From assembly GCA_045546135.1 (NCBI GenBank), contig JAZQCD010000008.1, positions 62,001 to 126,000 of the forward strand: a stretch of 64,000 nucleotides of DNA. The letters are read 5' to 3'. The translations under genes were made by a program, and so were the position numbers. Below the pieces are notes generated by a model. That model saw nothing but the letters and a program-made list of their open reading frames with translations, was not told where the DNA came from and did no database searches. The first letter of the stretch is position 1. Each line of letters starts with the position of its first letter. Positions 56,731-64,000 of the stretch are shown one piece after another. The stretch comes from RUG13409 sp045546135. GTDB lineage: Bacteria > Bacillota > Clostridia > Peptostreptococcales > Anaerovoracaceae.

Positions 56731-58029
56731 TTATGATCTTCTTTCTATGAGGCAGACATAAAAGCCGTCATGTCCGCCCGTTTTAGTGAAAAGCTGCCTT
56801 GATGCGATAACATTGAAGTCCTTATCTTTTTCCTCATCCTTTCCTGTAAGGATGTGAGCATCAAGAAAGCTGCAATCCTTTATTACTTCTTCGTTTTCTT
56901 TAGGAGATATGGTGCAGGTACTGTAGAGTACCCTTCCGCCTTTCTTTACATAGCGAAGAGCGTTTTCCAATATCTTTCCCTGGACATCTATATCATCCGG
57001 CGGTCTTAATTTTATCTCCGGATTTTCTCTTAAAGTGCCAAGACCTGAACATGGCACATCTGCAAGAACGAAATCAAAGTATCCTTCAAGTTCTTTATCA
57101 AATACTGACGAATCTTTCTGCCTTGCTTCTATGATGCATATTCCAAGCCTTTTTGCTTCCTTTTCTATGAGTTTGACTCTGTGCTCATATATATCAAAGG
57201 CAACAACTTTTCCTTCGCCTTTCATACGCTCTGCCATAGCGCAGCTTTTTCCGCCGGGCGCTGCGCAAAGATCGAGTACGGTGCTGCCTGGCTTTGGATC
57301 TAATATGGATACTGCATATTGAGACGATTCACCTTGAAGAGAAAAGAAACCTTCCTTGTAAAGAGAACTTCCTATAAGGTCCCCGCCCCTTACATAGACA
57401 GCGTCTTTGCAAAGATATGAGTTCCTTTCTATGGTCTCAAATCCAAGTTCTGAAAGCTTGTTTTCCAATCCTTCTTTTGTATCCTTAAGAATATTTGGTC
57501 TTAAACTTAAGGGCGCAGGACTGCAGCTTGCAAAAAGAAGTATTTCTGCATTATCTTTGCCATAGCTTTTTTCCCAAAGCCTTGCAATACCCATGTCTGC
57601 CGAATACCTTATGCTAAGATAAGACTCATCGGAAGGATCGGGATAAACAAGTTCGCATCCGCTTCTTTGAAAACTCCTCAAGACTCCGTTTATGAAACCT
57701 TCGGATCCTCTCTTGAACTTTCTCGCAAGCTCTACTGTCTCATTTATGGCTGCGTGATCCTTAACTCCGCCCATCATGGACAGCTGATAAAACCCCATTC
57801 GGAGCCATATCTTTTCTGAGACACCTGTTTTACCTTTCTTTAAAAACCTGTTTATGTTGTAGTCTAAAAGGAGTTTGTTCCTCAAAACTCCGTAAACAAG
57901 TTCCCTTACAAAGGCAGGCGAAGAGACCTTCTCTTTTTTTATATATTTATGAGAAACAAGGTTAGACCATCCCTTGTTTTCCTCCACATCTTTAAGTATG
58001 AGAAAGGCTGTCCTTCTGTCGTTGTCCAA
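56731..58029 (-). CDS. rsmB: 16S rRNA (cytosine-C5)-methyltransferase RsmB
   Basis: RsmB methylates C967 of 16S rRNA. The 432 residues have an N-terminal NusB-like domain (1-130, VRELVYGVLRNKLLLDYNI and DHAAINETVELARKF) and a C-terminal Rossmann methyltransferase with VLDLCAAPGGKSCAMAERM for SAM, ADVPCSGLGTLRENPEIKLR with the catalytic Cys of motif IV, and STCTISPKENEEVI with the Cys of motif VI; cores are LCAAPGGKS, DVPCSGLG and STCT. The start is TTG at 58029 with GGAGGA ten bases upstream. A TTGAAA-N18-TATAAT promoter lies at the end of fmt. Confidence 0.95.
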   Translation of the reverse strand: MDNDRRTAFLILKDVEENKGWSNLVSHKYIKKEKVSSPAFVRELVYGVLRNKLLLDYNINRFLKKGKTGVSEKIWLRMGFYQLSMMGGVKDHAAINETVELARKFKRGSEGFINGVLRSFQRSGCELVYPDPSDESYLSIRYSADMGIARLWEKSYGKDNAEILLFASCSPAPLSLRPNILKDTKEGLENKLSELGFETIERNSYLCKDAVYVRGGDLIGSSLYKEGFFSLQGESSQYAVSILDPKPGSTVLDLCAAPGGKSCAMAERMKGEGKVVAFDIYEHRVKLIEKEAKRLGICIIEARQKDSSVFDKELEGYFDFVLADVPCSGLGTLRENPEIKLRPPDDIDVQGKILENALRYVKKGGRVLYSTCTISPKENEEVIKDCSFLDAHILTGKDEEKDKDFNVIASRQLFTKTGGHDGFYVCLIERRS

Positions 58030-58057
58030 AAAATATATCCTCCGATATTTATCCTCT

Positions 58058-58087
58058 ATTATACCCCAAGAAAACTTCCTGTTTCAA
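58058..58087 (-). promoter_or_regulatory. Candidate promoter for rsmB-prpC-prkC-rsgA-rpe
   Basis: The minus strand reads TTGAAA (58082-58087), 18 bases, TATAAT (58058-58063), overlapping the last codons of fmt. The start would be near 58051, about 22 bases before the rsmB start. Confidence 0.65.
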
Positions 58088-58982
58088 TTCTGTTGCCAAG
58101 AAGATAGGCAGATGTCTCCATAGCTTTTTTCCCGGGCGCCTGAAGTTTCTTTATGATCACGGATCCTTTCCCGCAGCCTACCTTTATGCCGTTTTTGTCT
58201 GCAGAAAGGACTTTGCCTGCTTCGCCGCAGTCTTCTGAAACTTCGGTCTCATATATCTTCAAGACCTCTCCGTCCCTTAAAGTCCATGCAAGGGGAGCAT
58301 CGTTGAATGCTCTTACCTGCCTGTCTATCTCATCTGCGCTTTTTGACCAGTCGATCTTTCCTTCATCCTTATAGAGCATCTTTGCATAACTGCTCTCACC
58401 TTCTTGCGGCACAGCCTTTATTTCACCTGAAGCTATCTTTGGAAGACTTTCTGTAAGGAGCTTTGCACCAAGGTATGAAAGCTCTTCAAAGAGCATGGCT
58501 GATGTCTTTCTTCCTATTTTCGTTGATGCAGATACATACATATCCCCTGTATCGAGCCCTTCATCCATGTGCATGAGAGTGACTCCTGTTTCATCTTCTC
58601 CGTCAAGGACCGACCTTTGTATGGGTGCTGCTCCTCTGTATTTTGGAAGAAGGGATGCATGTATATTGATGCTGCCGTATTGTGGCGCATCAAGTATTTC
58701 CTTTGGTATTATCTGCCCATAAGAAAAGACTACATTGAAATCTGCTTTTGCATCCTTTACAGCTTTTAGTGTATCTTCATCAGTCCTTATCTTTGAAGGA
58801 GTCAAAACAGTTATGCTAAGAGACTCTGCCAATGCTTTGACAGGGCTTTTTTGCATCTTGTTTCCTCTTCCTTTTGGTTTATCGGGCTGGGTTATGACCA
58901 ATTCTATGCTGTGACCTGCGTCTATGAGCGCTTTCATCGGTATGCAGGCATATTCAGGTGTCCCTATATATATGATCTTCAA
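58059..58982 (-). CDS. fmt: Methionyl-tRNA formyltransferase
   Basis: Fmt formylates initiator Met-tRNA. The 307 residues start with KIIYIGTPEYACIPMKALIDAGH and hold the formyl-THF and catalytic segment YGSINIHASLLPKYRGAAPI, of which SLLPKYRGAAPIQ is the signature (Asn-His-Asp type catalysis). HMDEGLDTGDMYVS follows, and the C-terminal OB-like domain has the FNDAPLAWTL motif. The start is TTG with GAGGTG eight bases upstream. It is next to def as in almost all bacteria. Confidence 0.96.
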   Translation of the reverse strand: MKIIYIGTPEYACIPMKALIDAGHSIELVITQPDKPKGRGNKMQKSPVKALAESLSITVLTPSKIRTDEDTLKAVKDAKADFNVVFSYGQIIPKEILDAPQYGSINIHASLLPKYRGAAPIQRSVLDGEDETGVTLMHMDEGLDTGDMYVSASTKIGRKTSAMLFEELSYLGAKLLTESLPKIASGEIKAVPQEGESSYAKMLYKDEGKIDWSKSADEIDRQVRAFNDAPLAWTLRDGEVLKIYETEVSEDCGEAGKVLSADKNGIKVGCGKGSVIIKKLQAPGKKAMETSAYLLGNRIETGSFLGV

Positions 58983-58999
58983 GAAGCATTCACCTCTTT

Positions 59000-59476
59000 C
59001 TATTCTTCTTCCTTTTCTTCTTCTACTTTGCGAAGATTATCGGCTTTGCTTGTATATACTATGCCGTTCAAATGATCTATCTCATGACAAAAAGCTCTTG
59101 CTTTGAAATCCTCAGCCTCATAAACCTGCTTTACTCCGTTCCTGTCAAGAGCCTCAACTACTACCTTTTGAGGTCTGTGAACATCGCCGTAGTATCCCGG
59201 TACTGAAAGGCACCCTTCACTTCCGTACTGATCTCCCTCCTGGCTTACGATGACAGGATTGATGAGTTCGTAGACTTCGCCTTCATCAACTTCAACTATA
59301 CATACTCTTCTGAGCACGCCTACCTGAGGAGCGGCCATACCTACGCCGCCTGCTTCATGCATGGTATCGAGAAGATCGTCGAGAAGTATCTTTATCCTGT
59401 CGTTAACTTCAGTGACTTCTCTTGAGACCTTGTTTAGAAGAGGATCTCCCTCAAAAACTATTTTTCTGATCGCCAT
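59000..59476 (-). CDS. def: Peptide deformylase
   Basis: Def removes the formyl group from nascent proteins. The 158 residues carry the three motifs: GVGMAAPQVG (GxGxAAPQ), EGCLSVPG (EGCLS, Cys metal ligand) and FCHEIDHLNGIVY (HExxH, two His ligands). Length is normal for type I. AAGGAG precedes the ATG. It lies between priA and fmt in conserved order. Confidence 0.98.
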   Translation of the reverse strand: MAIRKIVFEGDPLLNKVSREVTEVNDRIKILLDDLLDTMHEAGGVGMAAPQVGVLRRVCIVEVDEGEVYELINPVIVSQEGDQYGSEGCLSVPGYYGDVHRPQKVVVEALDRNGVKQVYEAEDFKARAFCHEIDHLNGIVYTSKADNLRKVEEEKEEE

Positions 59477-59502
59477 TTATTTGATTTATCTCCTTAAAAG
59501 TA

Positions 59503-61533
59503 TTAACTGAATGAAAATGGGTTTATATCTGCAGTCATGACTTTTGCCTTTTTCTTGGCTCTTTCATGCTTATCCTTAAGCTGTCTTACAAGCTCGCTTA
59601 TGACTTTCCTGCTTCCTGAAGGTGTCTTTATGAGTATCTGGTATCTGTACATGCCGCTGTTTTTAAGCAGCATAGGAGCTGCAGGTCCTAGGACATAGGT
59701 CCCTTCAGGAACTCTTTTTCTAAGCCATTCTGCGCAGGCTCTTGCATATCCTTCTGCTATATCTTCCTTTTCATCTAGTATCATCACCTGATAGATATCG
59801 CTGAAAGGAGGATATTCGGAAGCTTTGCGTATATTTATTTCATCCTCATAAAAACTCTCGTAGTCGTGATCCAAAGACGCTGTAAGAGCCCTGCTTTCAG
59901 GTGAATAGGTCTGTATGATGACTCTTCCTTCTTCATCTCCTCTTCCGGATCTTCCTGCAGCCTGAGTCACAAGCTGGAATGTTCTTTCTGATGCTCTGAA
60001 GTCAGGTATGTTCAATGTCACATCGGCGCTGATGATCCCAACAAGGCCTACATTAGAAAAATCAAGCCCTTTAGCTACCAGCTGAGTTCCTATGAGTATG
60101 TCTGTTTTTCCTTTTTCAAAGCGTTTGAGAGTGCTTTCCAAAACGCCCTTTTTCTTTATGCTGTCAAGATCGAGCCTCTCTATAGAAGCTTCCGGGAACA
60201 GTTCCCTTGCTTTTTCTTCTACCTGCTGCGTGCCTACTCCGTAGCCTCCAATGAGTTTGCTTCCGCATTCAGGGCAGACGCTCGGTTTCCTTTGCTTCCT
60301 GCCGCAATAGTGGCATTCGCAAAGACCTGTGTCCTTGTGATATGGCATGCTTATGCCGCACTCATTGCACTTGACCACATATCCGCATTCTCTGCATGAA
60401 ATATATGATGAATAACCTCTCCTGTTGAGGAACAGTATGATCTGGTGTTTTTTTGCAAGTTCTTCTTCTATGGCATCGGCAAGTCTTGCGGAGAACATGG
60501 TCCTGTTCCCCTTTCTTACCTCCTTTGACATATCCACTATTTCTACTTTCGGAAGAGGATTTTTGTTGTATCTTTCCTTCAGTTCTATACGTTTGAAAAG
60601 ACCTTTTTCAGATCTGTAATAGTCTATAACAGAGGGGGTTGCAGATCCAAGGATAACAGCAGCGCTGTGATCCATAGCTCTTTTTGTCGCTACTTCAATG
60701 GTATCATACTTTGGATTTTTATCTGATTTATATGATGTTTCATGTTCTTCATCAAGAACGATGAGGCCTATGTCTTTAAACGGCGCAAATACTGCAGATC
60801 TTGCTCCTATTACAAGGTCCACATCTCCAGACTCTATCCTTTTGTATTCGACAGATCTTTGGGCAGGAGTAAGCTTGCTGTGAAGCACTGCTACGCTTTC
60901 TCTTCCGAATCTGCTCATGAATCTTGCAACGAGCTGAGGCGTAAGTGAGATCTCAGGAACCAAAATAATGCCATGCCTTCCTTCTTCTATGACCTTTTTC
61001 ATAGCCTGAAGGTAGACTTCAGTCTTTCCGCTACCGGTGACTCCTTTTAAGAGATATACGATATGTTCCCTTTTTTCTATGGAACTGCTTATCTCCTTAA
61101 GGACTTTGCTTTGATCCTCATTAAGTTCCTTCTCGTTTACGAATTCTTCTCTGAGTTCTATATTCTCGAAAGGATCCTTTGTTTTTCTTTTTGCTTCCGA
61201 AATGGGCAAAAAGCATTTTAAAGCCTCTATATATCTGCATATATATCTGTTATGCATCCACATAGAGGTCCTTATCGCTTCTTCGGAAAGGCATACTTCA
61301 GGATCAAGGCTTTTTATCATCTTGATCTTTATGACCTTTCCGTCTATCACCGTCTCAGGCTTACTGTCTGATACAGATACTATATATCCTTCAGTGTCCC
61401 TGTTATATTTGCCAAAAGGAACTATGACCTTCCTTCCGACAGAAAAAAGATCGTCTTCTCCGTCGTAGGCATAGGTATAGCGTAGATCGGTGGCATCTGT
61501 GTTGTTGTCGATAACTACATCGGCATATCTCAT
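59503..61533 (-). CDS. priA: Primosomal helicase PriA, short form
   Basis: PriA restarts stalled replication forks. The protein has 676 residues against about 730-800 in most bacteria. The 3'-binding domain is in residues 1-105. The helicase starts at about 138, with GVTGSGKTEVYLQ (Walker A, 164-171), IVLDEEHETSYKSD, and the zinc-binding part CRECGYVVKCNECG plus CHYCGRKQRKPSVCPECGS. Between the 3'-binding domain and the helicase only about 35 residues remain where about 100 for a winged-helix domain are usual, so that domain appears absent. The gene's -10 box ends eight bases before the ATG with no ribosome site. Confidence 0.95.
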   Translation of the reverse strand: MRYADVVIDNNTDATDLRYTYAYDGEDDLFSVGRKVIVPFGKYNRDTEGYIVSVSDSKPETVIDGKVIKIKMIKSLDPEVCLSEEAIRTSMWMHNRYICRYIEALKCFLPISEAKRKTKDPFENIELREEFVNEKELNEDQSKVLKEISSSIEKREHIVYLLKGVTGSGKTEVYLQAMKKVIEEGRHGIILVPEISLTPQLVARFMSRFGRESVAVLHSKLTPAQRSVEYKRIESGDVDLVIGARSAVFAPFKDIGLIVLDEEHETSYKSDKNPKYDTIEVATKRAMDHSAAVILGSATPSVIDYYRSEKGLFKRIELKERYNKNPLPKVEIVDMSKEVRKGNRTMFSARLADAIEEELAKKHQIILFLNRRGYSSYISCRECGYVVKCNECGISMPYHKDTGLCECHYCGRKQRKPSVCPECGSKLIGGYGVGTQQVEEKARELFPEASIERLDLDSIKKKGVLESTLKRFEKGKTDILIGTQLVAKGLDFSNVGLVGIISADVTLNIPDFRASERTFQLVTQAAGRSGRGDEEGRVIIQTYSPESRALTASLDHDYESFYEDEINIRKASEYPPFSDIYQVMILDEKEDIAEGYARACAEWLRKRVPEGTYVLGPAAPMLLKNSGMYRYQILIKTPSGSRKVISELVRQLKDKHERAKKKAKVMTADINPFSFS

Positions 61534-61541
61534 AACAGTTT

Positions 61542-61550
61542 ATTATACCA
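61542..61550 (-). promoter_or_regulatory. Extended -10 promoter of priA, leaderless
   Basis: The minus strand reads TGGTATAAT; TATAAT is at 61542-61547 and the priA ATG follows after eight bases. No -35 of quality is visible, and the TGG extension compensates. Confidence 0.6.
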
Positions 61551-61580
61551 TATAAAAGATGCCCATGGAGTATGAAAGAT

Positions 61581-62579
61581 CTAAGCTTTTGTATATATAC
61601 CGTACCTTTCAAGTTCCTCACCGTCTTCAGGGTCTACGACCCTTGAAAGGAAATGACCGCCGCATGAAAGTATGGTCATCCTGCTTCCCTCGTTGTTTGT
61701 GAGGCAGCTTACAAGGACCTCTTCTATGCCAAGAGCTTTGCAATAGCTGACTGCTTCTTTGAGCATTCTCTTTGCATAACCTTTTCTTCTTTCAGACGGT
61801 CTTACGGAGTAACCTATATGCCCTGTGAAATTGGCAAGATAGTCATTGAGCGTATATCGCACCTGTATCATGCCAAGTATCCTTTTCTCACTTTTTTTGT
61901 ACAGCACGAGCTGAGTCGCATGGACTCTGTTTGAAGGAATTTCTCCTTCCGGGTCTGCATACATGTGGCAATGATCAAGCCACTCACTTGGGTCTTCTGT
62001 GCGCCTCAAGGAGCCGCAGCCGTCCATGGAGCTTCCTGTATCTAAAAACTCTTTTCTGTAAGCAGCTATCTCATCTTGCATTTCCATAGACGGTTCCATA
62101 AGCACTATGTCGTCACTTTGTATATATTTTTTTGGATATATGACTTCGAATTTTTCCAGGACGACCATATGAGTTGGATCGAATTCTGAAGATGATGCCT
62201 TCGCTTCATCTGTAAAGATCTGTTTATGTACCTTCACCCAATATTCAGGATCTCCGCCCTCTTCGCCTTCAAGATACATATGCCAAAGTGGAACAGAAGA
62301 AAAGGGAACTATCTGAACATCGATATTTTGGATCATGCATGCTGCATCGCCGCTGTCAAAAAGGATGATGGAGATGTCTCCTTTCTTTGGTATATCCTCT
62401 TTCTCAAAGACATAGGATTCGAACCAGCTTGCAGTAGCTCTCTTTTTTCCGCTGATAACAAGATCTGCGAGCTCATCTCCTTCCTTTCCTCCACCGCAAA
62501 AAGCCCACTCATCATGTGGGGTATCTGAACTTATTTCATTTTCGGAGCAAAACCTGCTCCACATCTCTTTTGGTTTCAT
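61581..62579 (-). CDS. ASCH domain fused to GNAT acetyltransferase
   Basis: The 332-residue protein has two recognisable halves. Residues 1-150 match the ASCH domain: W-F at DEWAFCGGGKEGDELADLVISGKKRATASWFE, of which ISGKKRATAS is the signature, then ILFDSGDAACMIQ and W at EYWVKVHKQIF. Residues 155-332 are a GNAT acyltransferase of the RimI/YiiD-like sort, with IGYSVRPSERRKGYAKRML (acetyl-CoA loop R-x-x-G-x-A) and LVSCLTNNEGSRMTILSCGG. Each half also occurs as a separate protein. No substrate is known. It is separated from queH by a hairpin. Confidence 0.85.
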   Translation of the reverse strand: MKPKEMWSRFCSENEISSDTPHDEWAFCGGGKEGDELADLVISGKKRATASWFESYVFEKEDIPKKGDISIILFDSGDAACMIQNIDVQIVPFSSVPLWHMYLEGEEGGDPEYWVKVHKQIFTDEAKASSSEFDPTHMVVLEKFEVIYPKKYIQSDDIVLMEPSMEMQDEIAAYRKEFLDTGSSMDGCGSLRRTEDPSEWLDHCHMYADPEGEIPSNRVHATQLVLYKKSEKRILGMIQVRYTLNDYLANFTGHIGYSVRPSERRKGYAKRMLKEAVSYCKALGIEEVLVSCLTNNEGSRMTILSCGGHFLSRVVDPEDGEELERYGIYTKA

Positions 62580-62594
62580 CTTGATCCATATTCC

Positions 62595-62632
62595 AAAAGG
62601 ACCTGCAGCAAAGCAAGCTGCAGGTGACTTTT
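62595..62632. terminator. Hairpin between queH and the ASCH-GNAT gene
   Basis: ACCTGCAGC and GCTGCAGGT (62601-62625) form a 9-bp stem eight bases past the queH stop. On the minus strand the tail is CCTTTTGG, a poor T-run; on the plus strand it is ACTTTTTT. It most likely ends queH transcription incompletely. Confidence 0.55.
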
Positions 62633-63223
62633 TTATCCGTTATGGCTTAAAAGCTCTTTTGAAAGAGCAGCAGATGTAGCTTTAGAGAATATACATCCGC
62701 AAAAATGCTGCCTGTATAGATCCAGCTGTTTTGAAAGCTCTATAGACCTTTTGTATCCGTCCTTTTTCTTGTAGTTTCCTGCGAGATATTCAACAGCATA
62801 CTTAAATTCCAGCTGCCTTGCTATGGCGCTTATGGTGTCATAGCTTTTGTAAGGAGAAACTGAAAGCGTCGTATCAAAACAGTCATATCCATGATCTCTT
62901 GCATACCTTGCAGTCTCTTCCAATCTCAAAGTAAAGCAAAGGCTGCATCTGAATCCACCTTCAGGATCATTCTCGTACCCATGAACTACTTCAAAGTATT
63001 CCCTTGGGTCATAATTTCCTTCTATGAATTTAAGTCCCGGATAGAGTTCTGCTATGACTCTTTTTTGTTCAGCTTTCCTGTGCTCGTATTCTTCTGCTTC
63101 CGTTATATTCGGATTGAAATAGAAAACTGTGATGTCATAGATCCCGTCTTGAAGGAGTTTTTCTATGACTGCAGTAGAACATGGACCGCAGCAGGAATGA
63201 AGGAGCAGTTTCTTTTTTTCCAT
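62633..63223 (-). CDS. queH: Epoxyqueuosine reductase QueH
   Basis: QueH (DUF208) is the alternative epoxyqueuosine reductase that completes queuosine in tRNA. The 196 residues begin EKKKLLLHSCCGPCSTAVIEKLL, with the CCGPC motif for an iron-sulphur and metal site, continuing FYFNPNITEAEEYEHRKAEQKR (core NPNI), DPEGGFRCSLCFTLRLEETA (CxxC) and CGCIFSK at the C-terminus. The ATG at 63223 follows GAGGAG by eight bases; a GTG nine bases upstream is rejected. It sits directly downstream of the glycerophosphodiesterase gene, unrelated in function. Confidence 0.94.
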   Translation of the reverse strand: MEKKKLLLHSCCGPCSTAVIEKLLQDGIYDITVFYFNPNITEAEEYEHRKAEQKRVIAELYPGLKFIEGNYDPREYFEVVHGYENDPEGGFRCSLCFTLRLEETARYARDHGYDCFDTTLSVSPYKSYDTISAIARQLEFKYAVEYLAGNYKKKDGYKRSIELSKQLDLYRQHFCGCIFSKATSAALSKELLSHNG

Positions 63224-63228
63224 AGATA

Positions 63229-63972
63229 TCACTCCTCGGGATCGAATCCTTCAAATATGGCTATGCTCCCAAGTTCTTCGGCTCTTCTGTAATCATCTAT
63301 GTTCCTAATGGTCCAGCTTACTTCCTGCATGCCTTTTTTAAGGCATTTAAGGTTTCTCCTGTTTTCTCTGTCACTGAACTTGTAGGCAACGAAATCAGGT
63401 TTTGTAAGGACATTGAAGCGAAGGTTCGTAGCAAGCTTTTTCATTGTATTGCTTAGCTGAACTTCGCCCTCCTTCATAAAGTCCTGAGAGAGCTGTCCTC
63501 TGATGACTTGAGGCTGATTCTTTTTGAACCAATATACAGCCCGAGGATCAAAGGATTCTATGCAGTACGGAGCATCGTAGTTTTTGAGTCTTTCCCATGC
63601 AGCTTCGCAAAGAGCAGCCTGGTCATTCCTTTCTACTTTGAGTTCCACTATTAGAGGGATCTTAAGTTCAAGAAGCTCTTCAAACAGAGGGATATGCTCG
63701 TTAGTTCCTTCAAGATATATGCTTTCAAGATCTTCTTTCGTAAGGTCCTCAATGCAAGCGTCCACGCCTGCGACTCTTTTTAGATTGGAATCGTGTATGA
63801 CAGCAAGGTTTCCGTCCTTCATGAGATGGATATCCATCTCAGATCCCCATCCTCTTTCCTTCGTGCGTTTGAATGCGGCGATCGAATTTTCCGGGATCTC
63901 AGGTTTATGGTGATATCCTCTGTGCGTATATCTGTATTTCTTTAATTCTTCAAGTTTTTCTTTTCTAGTCAT
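63229..63972 (-). CDS. glpQ: Glycerophosphodiester phosphodiesterase
   Basis: This enzyme releases glycerol 3-phosphate from glycerophosphodiesters. The 247 residues have the GDPD marks THRGYHHKPEIPENSIAAFKRT, where HR and EN are catalytic, GWGSEMDIHLMKDGNLAVIHDSNLKR with E-x-D metal ligands, and VELKVE. There is no signal peptide, so it should be cytoplasmic. Its ATG overlaps an upstream TGA by one base. With glpK at 41.8-43.3 kb the window has two glycerol-related genes, not linked. Confidence 0.93.
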   Translation of the reverse strand: MTRKEKLEELKKYRYTHRGYHHKPEIPENSIAAFKRTKERGWGSEMDIHLMKDGNLAVIHDSNLKRVAGVDACIEDLTKEDLESIYLEGTNEHIPLFEELLELKIPLIVELKVERNDQAALCEAAWERLKNYDAPYCIESFDPRAVYWFKKNQPQVIRGQLSQDFMKEGEVQLSNTMKKLATNLRFNVLTKPDFVAYKFSDRENRRNLKCLKKGMQEVSWTIRNIDDYRRAEELGSIAIFEGFDPEE

Positions 63973-64000
63973 CAGTCGTCCATATCCTCGAAAGCTTCTA
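63972..64000 (-). CDS. C-terminal end of an upstream gene, cut by the window edge
   Basis: The minus-strand bases read as the last eight residues EAFEDMDD followed by TGA, and this stop overlaps the ATG of the glycerophosphodiesterase by one base. The overlap is typical of an operon partner. Nothing more can be said. Confidence 0.35.

Noticed and set aside
1..64000. CRISPR array, tRNA, rRNA, prophage or insertion sequence
   Set aside because: No spaced direct-repeat array, cloverleaf, rRNA or transposase/integrase sequence was seen; intergenic spaces are mostly below 250 bases.

Overview
The window is a dense, almost gap-free stretch of chromosome from an anaerobic, low-to-mid GC Gram-positive bacterium of the class Clostridia. 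The evidence is the classical Firmicutes gene blocks (rimP-nusA-ylxR-infB, rpsB-tsf, pyrH-frr-uppS-cdsA-dxr-rseP-ispG, ylxM-ffh-rpsP-khpA-rimM-trmD, sepF-yggT-divIVA-lspA-rluD, priA-def-fmt-rsmB-prpC-prkC-rsgA-rpe), a Re-type citrate synthase typical of strict anaerobes, and gut-Clostridia style secreted proteins with dockerin, cohesin, BspA-type leucine-rich and BIG2-like modules. The family cannot be fixed from the sequence. No rRNA, tRNA, CRISPR array, transposase, integrase or phage gene was seen, and no gene-free stretch exceeds 300 bases.

Layout. Positions 1-16.5 kb (minus strand): the 3'-truncated infB with ylxR, nusA and rimP; an RNA methyltransferase and small proteins; isoprenoid and phospholipid synthesis with frr and pyrH; trxB; tsf and rpsB; rpoZ and gmk. 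Positions 16.7-19.4 kb: divergent rqcH (minus) and yicC (plus). Positions 19.4-30.5 kb (minus): a transglutaminase-dockerin protein, then radical SAM, RluD-type synthase, lspA, the septum block and the SRP/rpsP block. Positions 30.6-38.0 kb (minus): a three-gene surface cluster comprising a 1420-residue dockerin protein with a solute-binding domain that appears circularly permuted, a membrane-anchored cohesin protein, and a leucine-rich protein with a second kind of dockerin. Positions 38.2-46.3 kb (minus): pyc, glpK, hemW, lepA. Positions 46.5-52.0 kb (plus): Re-citrate synthase, a GntR regulator, aconitase and isocitrate dehydrogenase. Positions 52.1-64.0 kb (minus): rpsT, rpe, rsgA, the PASTA kinase/phosphatase pair, rsmB, fmt, def, priA, an ASCH-GNAT fusion, queH and a glycerophosphodiesterase.

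How the genes work together. Pyruvate carboxylase supplies oxaloacetate and the plus-strand operon carries it through citrate and isocitrate to 2-oxoglutarate, the oxidative half of the TCA cycle used for glutamate synthesis. The two informational blocks at the left and right make ribosomal proteins, translation factors and RNA-modifying enzymes. The cohesin protein and the three dockerin proteins look like parts of a non-cellulolytic surface assembly.

The most unusual items are the permuted solute-binding domain, the cohesin/dockerin set, a rhomboid-sized site-2 protease with no PDZ domain, a short PriA, terminator-like hairpins placed just after the rimP and rpsB promoters, a duplicated palindrome carrying both -35 boxes of the ylxM-ffh operon, and three genes whose promoters sit so close to the ATG that their mRNAs should be leaderless. 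All domain and family calls come from reading motifs by eye; no search or alignment was run.
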